NCBI GenBank assembly: GCA_902615835.1
Contig: CACMQL010000008.1
Location: 1 to 60,645 of the forward strand
Direction: 5' to 3'
DNA: 60,645 nt
From: an uncultured Verrucomicrobiota bacterium
GTDB taxonomy: Bacteria > Verrucomicrobiota > Verrucomicrobiia > Opitutales > Seribacteraceae
Position numbers and translations under genes: made by a program. Shown in pieces: positions 1 to 8,351 of this stretch (its first letter is position 1; the number at the start of each line of letters is the position of its first letter). The notes under the pieces are model-generated. The model ran no database searches, was not told the origin of the DNA, and worked only from the letters and a program-made list of their open reading frames with translations.

Positions 1-1137
1 GACGGTGCCCGCCTCGGTACCGTCGGTCTTCCAGAGCTCGGTTCCGTTACTGTCTTGAGCCCTAAACAAGAGCTTACCGTTGAATTCGGTGAAGTTTGAG
101 GGATATGAACTACTGGTGCCTTGATAGATGTCCTTGAGCATTCCTTTACTCATGATGGGTGGGTTGGAACCAAATGGATACCAGATTCCCTGGTTGGCAA
201 TCAGTTCAAGATTTCCCGTAATTTGCGTCCAATCACTTCCATTCATCTCTCCATTTAATGCGTCCAAGCGCATTGATTTACCCGAGGCTAGAAAACGAAT
301 GGATCGGCCATCCTGTCCCACCGCAGTGGGGAGGTAAATCCTGATTGTACTGTTAGCCTCCTGGCTGGCTAGTACGATTTGCTCAGCCGTAACATTAAGA
401 TCGCCGGACACGCTTGAGGAGAGCTTTGGAAATAGTTTGGACTGAAGACCGGGATCGAGCATATTTTGCGTGATGGTCCGGTTGAGATCAGCAAGAATAT
501 CTGCCGCCAGCCGGCTTCGGGTAATGGTGGTGTTTAAATCGGAAAGAATTTCAGAACTTAAACGGTTTTTCCCAATGGTTGCGTTAAGATCGTTGATTAT
601 GTCCGAAGCCAAACGACTTTTGGGGATGGTTGCGTTAAGTTCGGCAAGTACGCCCGAGGCAAGCATGGACCGGGAAATGGAACCGGGTGCCAGATGGACC
701 GACCCGGCATTCAGGGCATAGGGGACGGAGGCGAAGGCACGGTCTGGGGCGAGTTGTTGAAAACCATTCACACCGTCGCTGAACCAGACGCGGAGTTTAA
801 GGTTGGCTTGGGATGAGAAAATAGCTGGGTTCAGCGCTGACATTCCAGAAATGGATGCATTACCCAGAAGGATGGAATAAAGTCCCCCATCTACCTGAAT
901 ACTCACATTGGCATCAGGTTCCGAGCCGGCGGTGCTGGTGCCATCATTACTCCAGTAAGAGATCACGGAAGCATTCCTTTCGCTGACGATGGCAAATTTG
1001 AAGAAGCCTGTGCCTGCGAAGGGCTCACCTTGCACGGCGATTTGCCCGGCATAATTAAATATCGGGGGCACGGCTTGTGCCCAGTATAAGGTTGACGAAT
1101 AGAAAAGTAGATGGAGTAATATCCGAAAATTTTTCAT
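1..1137 (-). CDS. Secreted ELWxTDGT-repeat protein, N-terminal part (runs off left edge)
   Basis: The frame is open on the minus strand from ATG at 1137 to the window edge (379 codons seen). A signal peptide (residues 1-22, ending near AQA) is followed by a module of about 130 residues that looks like a secreted beta-rich domain (motifs NYAGQ, FKFAI, RVWFSDG, SVPYALNAG). Residues 155-226 are tandem 17-residue repeats around LNATI/LNRTI. The last visible residues (about 353-379) contain ELWKTDGTEAGT, the start of the ELWxTDGTxxGT repeats found in long secreted bacterial propeller-like proteins, so the missing C-terminus is probably a run of these. The N-terminal module and 17-residue repeats recur in the protein starting at 18483, where they carry a different C-terminal part. 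It is probably exported and located at the surface; the ligand is unknown. Confidence 0.8.
   Translation of the reverse strand, partial: MKNFRILLHLLFYSSTLYWAQAVPPIFNYAGQIAVQGEPFAGTGFFKFAIVSERNASVISYWSNDGTSTAGSEPDANVSIQVDGGLYSILLGNASISGMSALNPAIFSSQANLKLRVWFSDGVNGFQQLAPDRAFASVPYALNAGSVHLAPGSISRSMLASGVLAELNATIPKSRLASDIINDLNATIGKNRLSSEILSDLNTTITRSRLAADILADLNRTITQNMLDPGLQSKLFPKLSSSVSGDLNVTAEQIVLASQEANSTIRIYLPTAVGQDGRSIRFLASGKSMRLDALNGEMNGSDWTQITGNLELIANQGIWYPFGSNPPIMSKGMLKDIYQGTSSSYPSNFTEFNGKLLFRAQDSNGTELWKTDGTEAGTV
460..675 (-). repeat. Tandem 51-bp coding repeats (17-residue LNxTI units)
   Basis: Within the partial protein at the left edge, residues about 155-226 are four diverged 17-residue units and a partial fifth. 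Each has the pattern xxRLxxxIxxDLNxTI. They are degenerate at the DNA level but keep the period. The same unit occurs about 2.5 times in the protein at 18483 (its residues 153-196). They resemble the short helical linkers found between export modules and propellers in PVC surface proteins. Confidence 0.75.
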
Positions 1138-1238
1138 TATAACAATTGTGACACAAAATAGTAGATTCATGAAATATCACTTTGAGGCAAGAAAAGATTT
1201 CCAAGCTGGGAAAGAATGCCTGTATTAATTCTCAAGAT

Positions 1239-2729
1239 TTATAAGTCAAAATCCGGGGTCAATTCAAATTTTTCACCGGCTTTAATTTCGTGTTTTCCCG
1301 TATTATCAGGATCTTCGTCATTGCGATAAATTTGAATGGTGACCGGAACATTTTTTTGCGGGGGAGACCAGGCCCATTTTCCAATCTCCATGAAATTCAT
1401 CGGCACGCCTTCCTCCCAACTCAGGCCGGGGCCTTGACCCCGGACATAGGGCTTGTTCCCAATGCCAATCATAACCTTGGCAATCACGGAGGTTATTCCA
1501 CCCGAAGGTTTTCTTTTTGCCGAATCCTCTATGGATGGTTCTTTAGGTTTGGATGGCTCAATCGGTTTGTCGGAAAGCAGGGCATCCACTTTACGGAGGG
1601 TCTCTTCGGGGTCAGGCAACCCCAGGTCCAATTCATCCGGGGGGTCCGTGGGGATGGATTCGACTTCTTCAACTGGAATTTCCTGCTGCTCTGCTTCTTT
1701 CAAGTCTTCAAATTCGAGGTTTTCGAAAGTCTCTTCCTGCAGTTCCGGTTCGGAAGTGGATGCAGTTGGGGTTTCCTGCTGTTGCGGTTCAATTTCCGTT
1801 TCAGACATCTCAGCGTCTTCCTTATCGGCCAAGCCGGTCTCATCCAGGCTCTCCGCTTCAGCTTGGGCGGAATCTGGTGTTTCCCCCGGTGGATGATCAT
1901 CTAGATCGAGTGAATCATCATTTGAATCCTGGGGAATATCATCATTTTCGGTATCCAATTCAGCAGGGTCGGGAGAGAAGGCATCTTCGGTCAGAATTTC
2001 CTCCAGGGGGAGGTCCGGTGAAACCGCTACTCCAAGAATGTCTGCAGGCTCAGCCTCCTTAGGTGGTTGTTCTTGCTCAGTTGATACAACAGTTTCTTGA
2101 ACTGCTTGAATAATAGGGGCGGGAAATTCGGTCGGGAGTTTTGCAACCTGGGCATGGATTTCGGCAAGTTGCCCGGAGAGGCTGATGATGGATTTACTTA
2201 GTTCGGTAATGGATTGATGAGCCCGGGCAATTTCAGGGTCGGGTACAGGCAGTTCCGGTTCCCGCGCGGCAAATTCCTCCAGTCGCTCAAGTTTAAGGGC
2301 GAGCTCCTCCTTGGTTTCATTGAGGGTTTCGGATAATTGAGTAATTTGCGTAATATCCTTGGTGGAATCGGAGACGATTTTGTCAACCAGGGTGGGAACC
2401 TTGTCCACTTTGACGGAAAGGGTTTCGAGCTCATTGCCAACTTCTTTGAGGTCAAAATATACCTTGCGGAAAAGTTCATCGTCCTTGCGGTTGGCGGTTT
2501 GTAGGCAGAGCTGGAGGGAACGTTCCAAAAGAAATGGCATGAAAATAAGAAGGGATGCGGTACCCGATGCCAGAATGCACACCAGTAGTTGCCAGGTTTC
2601 CAACTGGCCGGAAAAATGGTAATGGTGATAGGCAAAGCCCAATGCTCCACTAAGAATAAAAAGGGCAGAAACAAGAAATGGCCATTTGGGTAAACCTTCC
2701 TGTTCGTGTTCTCGTTCTTCAAAATCCAT
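1239..2729 (-). CDS. Two-TM membrane protein with coiled coil and acidic linker, unknown function
   Basis: No family is recognised. The protein is about 496 residues. Two hydrophobic segments (roughly residues 16-37 and 47-68) anchor it in the inner membrane. A coiled-coil stretch follows (about 80-210, heptad-like ETLSVKVDKV and ETKEELALKLERLEEF), then a highly acidic low-complexity linker (about 215-410, rich in E, D, P and S). A compact C-terminal domain (about 420-496) contains NKPYVRGQGPGLSW, WAWSPP and VTIQIYRNDEDP and could be a beta-sandwich such as a carbohydrate-binding or Ig-like fold; that is a guess. ATG at 2729 is preferred over the GTG immediately before it (2732). It lies downstream of trpS on the same strand, with a gap of about 80 bp. 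Confidence 0.75.
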   Translation of the reverse strand: MDFEEREHEQEGLPKWPFLVSALFILSGALGFAYHHYHFSGQLETWQLLVCILASGTASLLIFMPFLLERSLQLCLQTANRKDDELFRKVYFDLKEVGNELETLSVKVDKVPTLVDKIVSDSTKDITQITQLSETLNETKEELALKLERLEEFAAREPELPVPDPEIARAHQSITELSKSIISLSGQLAEIHAQVAKLPTEFPAPIIQAVQETVVSTEQEQPPKEAEPADILGVAVSPDLPLEEILTEDAFSPDPAELDTENDDIPQDSNDDSLDLDDHPPGETPDSAQAEAESLDETGLADKEDAEMSETEIEPQQQETPTASTSEPELQEETFENLEFEDLKEAEQQEIPVEEVESIPTDPPDELDLGLPDPEETLRKVDALLSDKPIEPSKPKEPSIEDSAKRKPSGGITSVIAKVMIGIGNKPYVRGQGPGLSWEEGVPMNFMEIGKWAWSPPQKNVPVTIQIYRNDEDPDNTGKHEIKAGEKFELTPDFDL

Positions 2730-2809
2730 CACCTAATCATGTCCGCCAAGGATTTCATGATCGAAATATCCAAAAGAACCAAGCGAAAAATGAAGATTTT
2801 GAACAGAGG

Positions 2810-3898
2810 TCAGATACGGTATCGATCTGGAAATCCCACTTTCCGGTAGACTTTTGAAAGAATTTTAAAGGCTCTTTTTTGGGCGGCTTTTGCTCCTTCG
2901 GCTAGGACTGATTGGAGGTAGGACTTGTCTTCAATCAATTCTTTGTACCTGGTTCGTACGGGGGCGAGGGATTCAGCAATGATTTCGGTGAGTTCTGATT
3001 TGAGCTCACCGTACCCTTTGCCGGAGAAATATTCTTCCAGCTCAGAAATCGATTTTCCGGACAATGCGGAATGAATGGTCAGAAGGTTGCTGACCCCGGG
3101 CTTTTCCGGATTGGCGGTGATTTCAGATCCGGAGTCGGTAACCGCAGAGCCAATTTTTTTGCGGATCTGATCGGGTTCGTCCAGGATATAGAGGGTGGCT
3201 CTTTCATTCTCGTCAGATTTGGACATTTTGCGGGAGGGATCCGACAGGGACATGATTTTCGCCCCTTGTTTTGGAATGTAAGGCTCCGGTATGATAAAGG
3301 TTTCCGAATATTGGTGATTAAAACGCTGGGCGAGATCGCGGCAAAGTTCCAAGTGTTGGCGCTGGTCTTCCCCAACCGGAACGAGGTTGGCATTGTATAA
3401 AAGGATATCGGCAGCCATGAGAACGGGATAGCAGAGTATTCCCGCATTGATCGATGCTTGGGCACGGGCACCCTGGTGTTCAAATTTTAGATCATCCCCG
3501 TCGGTGTTTTCCGAAGCCCTGAATCCGAGTTTGGCAACCTTGTCCTTAAATTGGGTCATCCGTTGAAGCTCCCCAATGGGGGTGAGACAGGTGAGCACCC
3601 AGGCCAGTTCGGTATGACCCATGACATGGGATTGCACAAATTGATGACATTTTCGGGGTTCCAGTCCACATGCGATGTATTGGGCCACACATTGGAATAC
3701 ATTTTGGCGAAGAACGGCAGGTTTGGCAGGCGTGGTAATGGCATGCAGGTCGACAATACCGAAGTAGCATTCATGAAGATCAAGCATCTCTGACCAATTT
3801 CGCACGGCACCCAAATAATTTCCCAAAGTGAGAACACCCGTTGGTTGGGCACAGGTAAGGATTGTGGGTTTTGGTTTGCCTGAGTTATCTTTTTCCAT
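2810..3898 (-). CDS. trpS: Tryptophan--tRNA ligase
   Basis: Class I aminoacyl-tRNA synthetase that charges tRNA-Trp in the cytoplasm. Visible signatures are the N-terminal TCAQPTGVLTLGNYLGA (HIGH-type motif as TLGN, residues 24-27), the YPVLMAADILLY helix, VGEDQRQHLEL and KMSKS at residues 224-228. About 20 residues near 126-147 are inserted between the usual FKDK and the NAGILCYP region, so it is 362 residues against about 334 in E. coli. The open frame extends to 3961, but the start at 3898 is chosen because homologues begin just before PTILT and the extra 21 residues look non-coding. No Shine-Dalgarno is seen; a TATTATAC sequence lies just upstream. It is divergent from the ACP-FabZ gene across 84 bp. 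Confidence 0.95.
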   Translation of the reverse strand: MEKDNSGKPKPTILTCAQPTGVLTLGNYLGAVRNWSEMLDLHECYFGIVDLHAITTPAKPAVLRQNVFQCVAQYIACGLEPRKCHQFVQSHVMGHTELAWVLTCLTPIGELQRMTQFKDKVAKLGFRASENTDGDDLKFEHQGARAQASINAGILCYPVLMAADILLYNANLVPVGEDQRQHLELCRDLAQRFNHQYSETFIIPEPYIPKQGAKIMSLSDPSRKMSKSDENERATLYILDEPDQIRKKIGSAVTDSGSEITANPEKPGVSNLLTIHSALSGKSISELEEYFSGKGYGELKSELTEIIAESLAPVRTRYKELIEDKSYLQSVLAEGAKAAQKRAFKILSKVYRKVGFPDRYRI

Positions 3899-3982
3899 CA
3901 AGATGTATAATAAACATACAAATTTTCTTTCATACCTGATGCTGAGAAATCTCACGATCAAAAAAACTTCCCTAATTTAAAG

Positions 3983-4951
3983 ATGACAAAACAATCGGAT
4001 TCCACCGTTGAAGAAGATCTCAAAGAATTATTGAAAAGATGTCCCGTGGGTACCTATGAAGCTGCCCTGACCTTTCGAAAAAATAAAGATGTTTCTCAGG
4101 TGGAAACCATTGTCATGGGAATCATTGACCGTCATCTTGAGCCTGAGCAAAGAGAAATTCTTGCCGACAGTGATGATACCCTGAGGATGTATGAAGATTT
4201 GGGCATGGATTCGTTGACCATGCTGGAGGTGGTGATGTTGGTTGAACAGACGCTTGAAGTGAGTATAGACAATGAGGAATTACGAGATCTTCGAACCATT
4301 GGGGATGTAAAGGTATATTTAAACGCAAAAGCAAGGGGCGAAGAACCTCCCAAGCGCATGAAAACTTATCGGGTTGAAGAAATAGCATCCCTTATGCCCC
4401 ATAAAGAACCGTTTATGTTTCTTGAGTCCGCTTCTATTTCCGGAAACACGGCAACTTCACGCTACAAAATCTCCGGTAATGAATATTTCCTGGAGGGTCA
4501 TTTTAAGGATAATCCGGTTTTTCCGGCATCTATCATGATCGAGGCCCTGGGGCAGTTGTGTGTCTTTTTCCTAATCAAAGGGGAAAATGAAGCCCTTGAG
4601 CAAAAAGTCGATCCAAGTACGATTTATTTTACTTCCTGTGACGGGGTTAAATGCCGTCGGATCTGCAAGCCGGGTGATATCTTGGAAATGCAGGTAAAAG
4701 TGAACAGGATCCGGCATCCTCTTGCCAGTTTTCAAGGAGAGATTACGGTTGACGGGCAAAAAACATCCACCGCTGAGGAGGTCAAATTGGCCTTTGATTA
4801 CTATCCTGTGATTGACGGAGAAGTTTCCATCACCGCAAACATCCCTGAGCCCAGTTCCGGCAATGGCAATGGCAGTCATCCGGAACGATCCAAAGTTCTT
4901 AGCAGCGAGAAGGCGGGTCCGAGATTCGTAAAGTTTTCTTCGGATAGTTAA
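3983..4951 (+). CDS. Acyl carrier protein fused to FabZ-like 3-hydroxyacyl-ACP dehydratase
   Basis: A 322-residue two-domain protein. Residues about 38-116 are an acyl carrier domain with the 4'-phosphopantetheine attachment motif DLGMDSL (Ser77). Residues about 125-275 are a hot-dog dehydratase: MPHKEPFMFLE corresponds to the FabZ LPHRxPFLLVD motif, EGHFKDNPVFP carries the catalytic His173, and IMIEALGQ carries Glu187. The C-terminal 45 residues are a low-complexity tail. The expected reaction is dehydration of a 3-hydroxyacyl chain held on its own or a partner carrier domain. It is the first gene of an operon with two glycosyltransferases (10-13 bp spacing, then 1-bp overlap), and an SPT-like enzyme lies just beyond, so a role in a dedicated lipid or glycolipid rather than bulk fatty acid synthesis is inferred. 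Confidence 0.85.
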   Translation: MTKQSDSTVEEDLKELLKRCPVGTYEAALTFRKNKDVSQVETIVMGIIDRHLEPEQREILADSDDTLRMYEDLGMDSLTMLEVVMLVEQTLEVSIDNEELRDLRTIGDVKVYLNAKARGEEPPKRMKTYRVEEIASLMPHKEPFMFLESASISGNTATSRYKISGNEYFLEGHFKDNPVFPASIMIEALGQLCVFFLIKGENEALEQKVDPSTIYFTSCDGVKCRRICKPGDILEMQVKVNRIRHPLASFQGEITVDGQKTSTAEEVKLAFDYYPVIDGEVSITANIPEPSSGNGNGSHPERSKVLSSEKAGPRFVKFSSDS

Positions 4952-4964
4952 TCCAAACCCGTTG

Positions 4965-6194
4965 ATGGGTTTAGGTCCCCATAAATTAGAGAAAGTCGCC
5001 TTTTTCTACGCCACTTTTCCCCGCCCAACTGAAACATTTGTCAGGAGAGAACTTCGTGCCATGATCGAATTGGGACTTAATCCCACCCTCTTTTCCATCT
5101 GGAAGGGAAGGAAAATGTGGGAAGGTAATCCAATTGAGAAATTCCAGCTAATCAGGTTGCTGAGTCTGTTCTTTTGGATTCCATACTGGGCATTTCGGAA
5201 ACCGCATTCTTTTCGGGAGGTTCTTATTGCACTGTGGAATAGGCCCTGTCCAAACCTGCAGAACTGGAATGAAACCTTTTTGGGCCTGGGGTTTGCCCTG
5301 GTGGAAGCCCGCCGTATACAATCCAAAAAGTTTCAAATCTTACATGCAGTCTGGGCAACCATGCCTGCAACTGCTGCTTTTGCTTTGAGTAAGCTCATTG
5401 ATGTCCCTTTTTCGATGGGTGCGCATGCTTATGATCTTTTTCGCCAGGGAGGCGACTGGTTATTGAAAGAAAAGTTGGCCAATGCCTCGCTGATCAGAAC
5501 CTCTTCCAACTCATCGGCAAAAAGGCTGCATGCTCTGGGGTTAAATCATAGTAAGATAAAAGTTGTTCGCAGGGGCTTATCCAGTTGGCCAACGCGTAAA
5601 TCCTTTACTTTACACAATCCACCAGAATTATCCCTTCTCTGCGTCGGTCGATTGGTTGAAAAAAAAGGATATTTCCTGTTGATACGAATTTTAGATTTAT
5701 TGCAACAAAGAGATAAGGTTGATTTTCAATTGAAAATCGTTGGTGATGGACCGCTGAGGAAACCCTTGCAAAAAGAAATTAACCGAACCGGGCTGCATGA
5801 CTGCGTAGAGTTGCTTGGCCCGAAATCCGAAGATGAAATAAATAAGCTTTATCTTGCTTCTGATGTTATGCTATTTACCGGAATTATCGCATCCAATGGG
5901 GATCGGGACGGCATCCCTAATGTGGTGCCTGAAGCAATGTCTGCGGGTTGCCTGCTGCTTGCTTCTTCCTTTGCCGGTGCCTCTGAAGCCTTCGTAGACG
6001 GAGTTTCCGGCTTTTCCTTAAATCCAAGGAACCCAAAAGCTTGGATCGAAATAGTGGAAGATTTTGCGGCCAATCCATCAGCGTATGACAGAATCCGAAA
6101 AAAGGCCCAAGTAGAAGTGAGAGAACGATTTGATGTAAAACGCACGGCCCAAAATCTAAGAAAAGCCTTTGAATTAGTCATGGAGTCGAACTAA
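4965..6194 (+). CDS. Glycosyltransferase, GT4-like (GT-B fold)
   Basis: A cytoplasmic, probably membrane-peripheral sugar transferase of the WcaL/colanic-acid type. The N-terminus has FPRPTETFVRREL, which matches the FPxxSETFI motif of that group. HAVWATMPATAAFALSK and GAHAYDLF form the acceptor domain; LLCVGRLVEKKG, IVGDGPLRKPL and DGIPNVVPEAMSAGC form the nucleotide-sugar domain, with the EX7E-type motif present as D-x7-E. It has 409 residues from the ATG at 4965; a TTG directly before it (4962) is also possible and no clear ribosome site separates them. It sits between the ACP-FabZ fusion and a GT2 gene in one transcription unit, so it may glycosylate a lipid made by this cluster. The sugar and acceptor cannot be read from the sequence. 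Confidence 0.88.
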   Translation: MGLGPHKLEKVAFFYATFPRPTETFVRRELRAMIELGLNPTLFSIWKGRKMWEGNPIEKFQLIRLLSLFFWIPYWAFRKPHSFREVLIALWNRPCPNLQNWNETFLGLGFALVEARRIQSKKFQILHAVWATMPATAAFALSKLIDVPFSMGAHAYDLFRQGGDWLLKEKLANASLIRTSSNSSAKRLHALGLNHSKIKVVRRGLSSWPTRKSFTLHNPPELSLLCVGRLVEKKGYFLLIRILDLLQQRDKVDFQLKIVGDGPLRKPLQKEINRTGLHDCVELLGPKSEDEINKLYLASDVMLFTGIIASNGDRDGIPNVVPEAMSAGCLLLASSFAGASEAFVDGVSGFSLNPRNPKAWIEIVEDFAANPSAYDRIRKKAQVEVRERFDVKRTAQNLRKAFELVMESN

Positions 6195-7057
6195 TGATTC
6201 CTGAAGTAAGCTTGATTATTTCTGTTTTCAACCAGCTCGACTACACCAAGCGGTGTTTGAGTTGCATAGAAAAAACATTGAAAGGCAAAATAACTTATGA
6301 GGTTTTGATTGTCGACGATGGCAGCAAGGAGGAAACCATCAACTACCTCCGTTCCCTTGAGGATCCTCATTATGTAACCTTTAATGCTGAGAGTAGGGGA
6401 TTTGCCAAAAACAATAACCTGGCATCATCGCAGGCTAGGGGTGAGTATCTTTGTCTCTTGAATAACGATATCTTTGTGGAAGGTGACTGGCTGAGCCCAA
6501 TGATTAAAGTCTTCCAAGAGGAAGAGAAGGTTGGTTTGGTTGGAAATGTGCAAAGACTGGCTTTTTCAAACTGTTTTGATCATATGGGCGTGGTTTTTGG
6601 CCCATTGGGAAATCCAAGGCATTACGGGCAATGGTTTAAAAAGATAAAATTTAGAGGGGAGGTCAGAAAATGGAGTGCGGTCACGGCGGCTTGTTGTGTC
6701 GTAAGACGAGCGGATTTTTTGGCCATAGGGGGGTTTGATGAAATTTATCTCAATGGGTGTGAGGATGTAGATTTATGCCTTCGTTTCAACCGGCAGGGAT
6801 GCAATCATTATGTGGTACACGACAGTGTTGTCCTGCATGTGAAGGGTGCCTCCGCTGGCCGAAAGCTTTTTAATGATCGAAATTCGGAAATATTACTCAA
6901 ACGATGGGGGCAGGAGATAAGGGCAGAGGAATCGATTGCAGATCAGGTCCTCCATGCCAGGAATTACCTGTATCGAGGCTTTGTCAGGCCTTTTTCCACT
7001 CATTTTTTTAAGTGGCTGGAAGCACTCCTGATTTACTTTCGTTTGAAGCGGTTGTAG
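6194..7057 (+). CDS. Glycosyltransferase family 2 (GT-A fold)
   Basis: A 287-residue rhamnosyltransferase-like GT2 enzyme. The N-terminus VSLIISVFNQLDYTKRCL, VLIVDDGS, the SRGFAKNNN loop and LLNNDI (metal-binding position) define the nucleotide-sugar half. FDEIYLNGCEDVDLCLRF carries the catalytic ED pair. The C-terminal 40 residues are basic and aromatic and probably associate with the membrane. The start ATG shares one base with the stop of the GT4 gene (TAATG), which indicates translational coupling. It ends 5 bp from the convergent SPT-like gene. Substrate unknown. Confidence 0.9.
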   Translation: MIPEVSLIISVFNQLDYTKRCLSCIEKTLKGKITYEVLIVDDGSKEETINYLRSLEDPHYVTFNAESRGFAKNNNLASSQARGEYLCLLNNDIFVEGDWLSPMIKVFQEEEKVGLVGNVQRLAFSNCFDHMGVVFGPLGNPRHYGQWFKKIKFRGEVRKWSAVTAACCVVRRADFLAIGGFDEIYLNGCEDVDLCLRFNRQGCNHYVVHDSVVLHVKGASAGRKLFNDRNSEILLKRWGQEIRAEESIADQVLHARNYLYRGFVRPFSTHFFKWLEALLIYFRLKRL

Positions 7058-7062
7058 TGGTT

Positions 7063-8259
7063 TTAAATTTTGGATTTTGCGTAGTGCATCGCTTCTTCTA
7101 TTCGATCAAGATCTTCCTCGGTGTGAGAGGCTGAGATTGCGGTGCGAATAAGATCTTTCCCCGGCGGAACTCCCGGAGCAATTGAGATGATGGTATAGAT
7201 TCCTTTTTCGAGGAGGGCCTTCCAAAAATAATAAACCTTTTCCTTTTCGCCCAACACAATGGGAATTGCGGGCGTTTCACTTTCCCAAGTATCAAGCTCA
7301 AGTTCGCTCAGAATGGAACGGTATCGTTCCAGATTTTTAAACAGTCTCTCCCGGTGTTCAGGCTCAAGCTGTAAAATACGAAGGGCTTCTTTCGCACATG
7401 CACAGGAGGCGGGTGAGAGGGCCGCTGAAAATATGGTCTGCTTCGAATGGCTCCGCATGTAGTTAATCGCATCCTTATTGGAGGCAACAAACCCGCCGGA
7501 ACCTGCCAGTGACTTTGAAAAACTTGAACAGATTACATCCACTTCATCCGAGACTTCAAAGTGATTACATACTCCGCGGCCCTCCGAGCCCAGTACCCCG
7601 AATCCATGGGCATCATCCACCACCACAAAGGCTTTAAATTCCTTCGCCAAGTCGATAAAATCAGGAAGCTTCGCGATATGACCTTCCATGGAATATACCC
7701 CTTCGAGCACAAAGATTTTAGGATCATCCCTATCCTCGTATTCCAGCAGTTCTCGTAAATGTCGGGGATTGTTGTGAGAAAATCTCTCACATCTTGCCCC
7801 GCTCAGTTTGATACCGCTCCACAGCGAAGAGTGGAGGTTTTTGTCGGCAAAGAGAATGTCTTTCCGGTCAGCAAATCCGGTTACGGATGAGGCACATGCG
7901 AGGTATCCCGCAGAAAAGACATGACAAGCTTCTTTACCCACAAATGCCGCCAACTCTTCTTCCAGTTCCTGATGAAAAATCCTTCCTCCGTTGGCTAATC
8001 TGGCACCAGTGGTGCTCGATCCCCATTGCTGAATTGCTTTTTGCCCGGCTTCCTTGACTTTTGGATGATGGGTCAGGCCGAGGTAATCATTACTAGATAA
8101 CATAATGAATTCCCTGTCTTCTTTCCAAACCCGGGTTCCTTCCTGTTTTTCAAATATATGATAATAGGTATCGTACTTGAGCCGCAAGCGGGTGGCATCA
8201 TCTGATTGTATTCTTGCGTGGATCGGAGTTTTACTCCGCTGGAGAAAAGGAAGTACCAT
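7063..8259 (-). CDS. Alpha-oxoamine synthase, serine palmitoyltransferase-like
   Basis: A PLP enzyme that condenses an amino acid with an acyl thioester and releases CO2. Fold-type I motifs are SNDYLGLTHHP, LEGVYSMEGH, VVVDDAHGFGVLG and the PLP lysine in SSFSKSLAGSGGF (Lys249); His143 stacks on PLP. Features closer to bacterial serine palmitoyltransferase than to BioF or KBL are FSKS (BioF and KBL have LGK) and the GARLANG loop before HQELEEELA. It has 398 residues, as usual. No biotin gene is nearby, whereas an ACP-FabZ fusion and two glycosyltransferases converge on it, which fits sphingolipid or related aminoketone-lipid synthesis. In Caulobacter-type systems SPT uses an acyl-ACP. The family call is firm; the exact substrate is inferred. 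Confidence 0.88.
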   Translation of the reverse strand: MVLPFLQRSKTPIHARIQSDDATRLRLKYDTYYHIFEKQEGTRVWKEDREFIMLSSNDYLGLTHHPKVKEAGQKAIQQWGSSTTGARLANGGRIFHQELEEELAAFVGKEACHVFSAGYLACASSVTGFADRKDILFADKNLHSSLWSGIKLSGARCERFSHNNPRHLRELLEYEDRDDPKIFVLEGVYSMEGHIAKLPDFIDLAKEFKAFVVVDDAHGFGVLGSEGRGVCNHFEVSDEVDVICSSFSKSLAGSGGFVASNKDAINYMRSHSKQTIFSAALSPASCACAKEALRILQLEPEHRERLFKNLERYRSILSELELDTWESETPAIPIVLGEKEKVYYFWKALLEKGIYTIISIAPGVPPGKDLIRTAISASHTEEDLDRIEEAMHYAKSKI

Positions 8260-8294
8260 CAGAACACTAGCCTACCCAATAAGTCCTGTTGGTG

Positions 8295-8334
8295 AAAGAA
8301 AAAAGCCTCATCCTCATCTGAGCAGAAGAGGCTT
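8295..8334 (-). terminator. Rho-independent terminator of the ABC/DUF4340 operon
   Basis: On the minus strand a 7-bp stem (AAGCCTC / GAGGCTT, plus-strand arms 8303-8309 and 8328-8334) is followed directly by a run of T. It lies 18 bp beyond the stop of the DUF4340-PpiC gene and before the SPT-like gene, so it separates the two minus-strand units. Confidence 0.85.
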
Positions 8335-8351
8335 CTGAAAATCAACGGGAT

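Noticed and set aside
1290-1904. A 204-codon open frame on the plus strand
   Set aside because: Antisense to the acidic linker of the membrane coiled-coil gene; its Phe/Arg-rich translation mirrors Glu/Asp-rich codons.
3899-3961. N-terminal extension of trpS
   Set aside because: The extra 21 residues are unlike any tryptophanyl-tRNA synthetase and cover the promoter-like A/T-rich region.
7063-8259. BioF (8-amino-7-oxononanoate synthase) annotation
   Set aside because: PLP motif FSKS and the GARLANG loop fit SPT-like enzymes better, and no biotin gene is near; kept as an alternative only.
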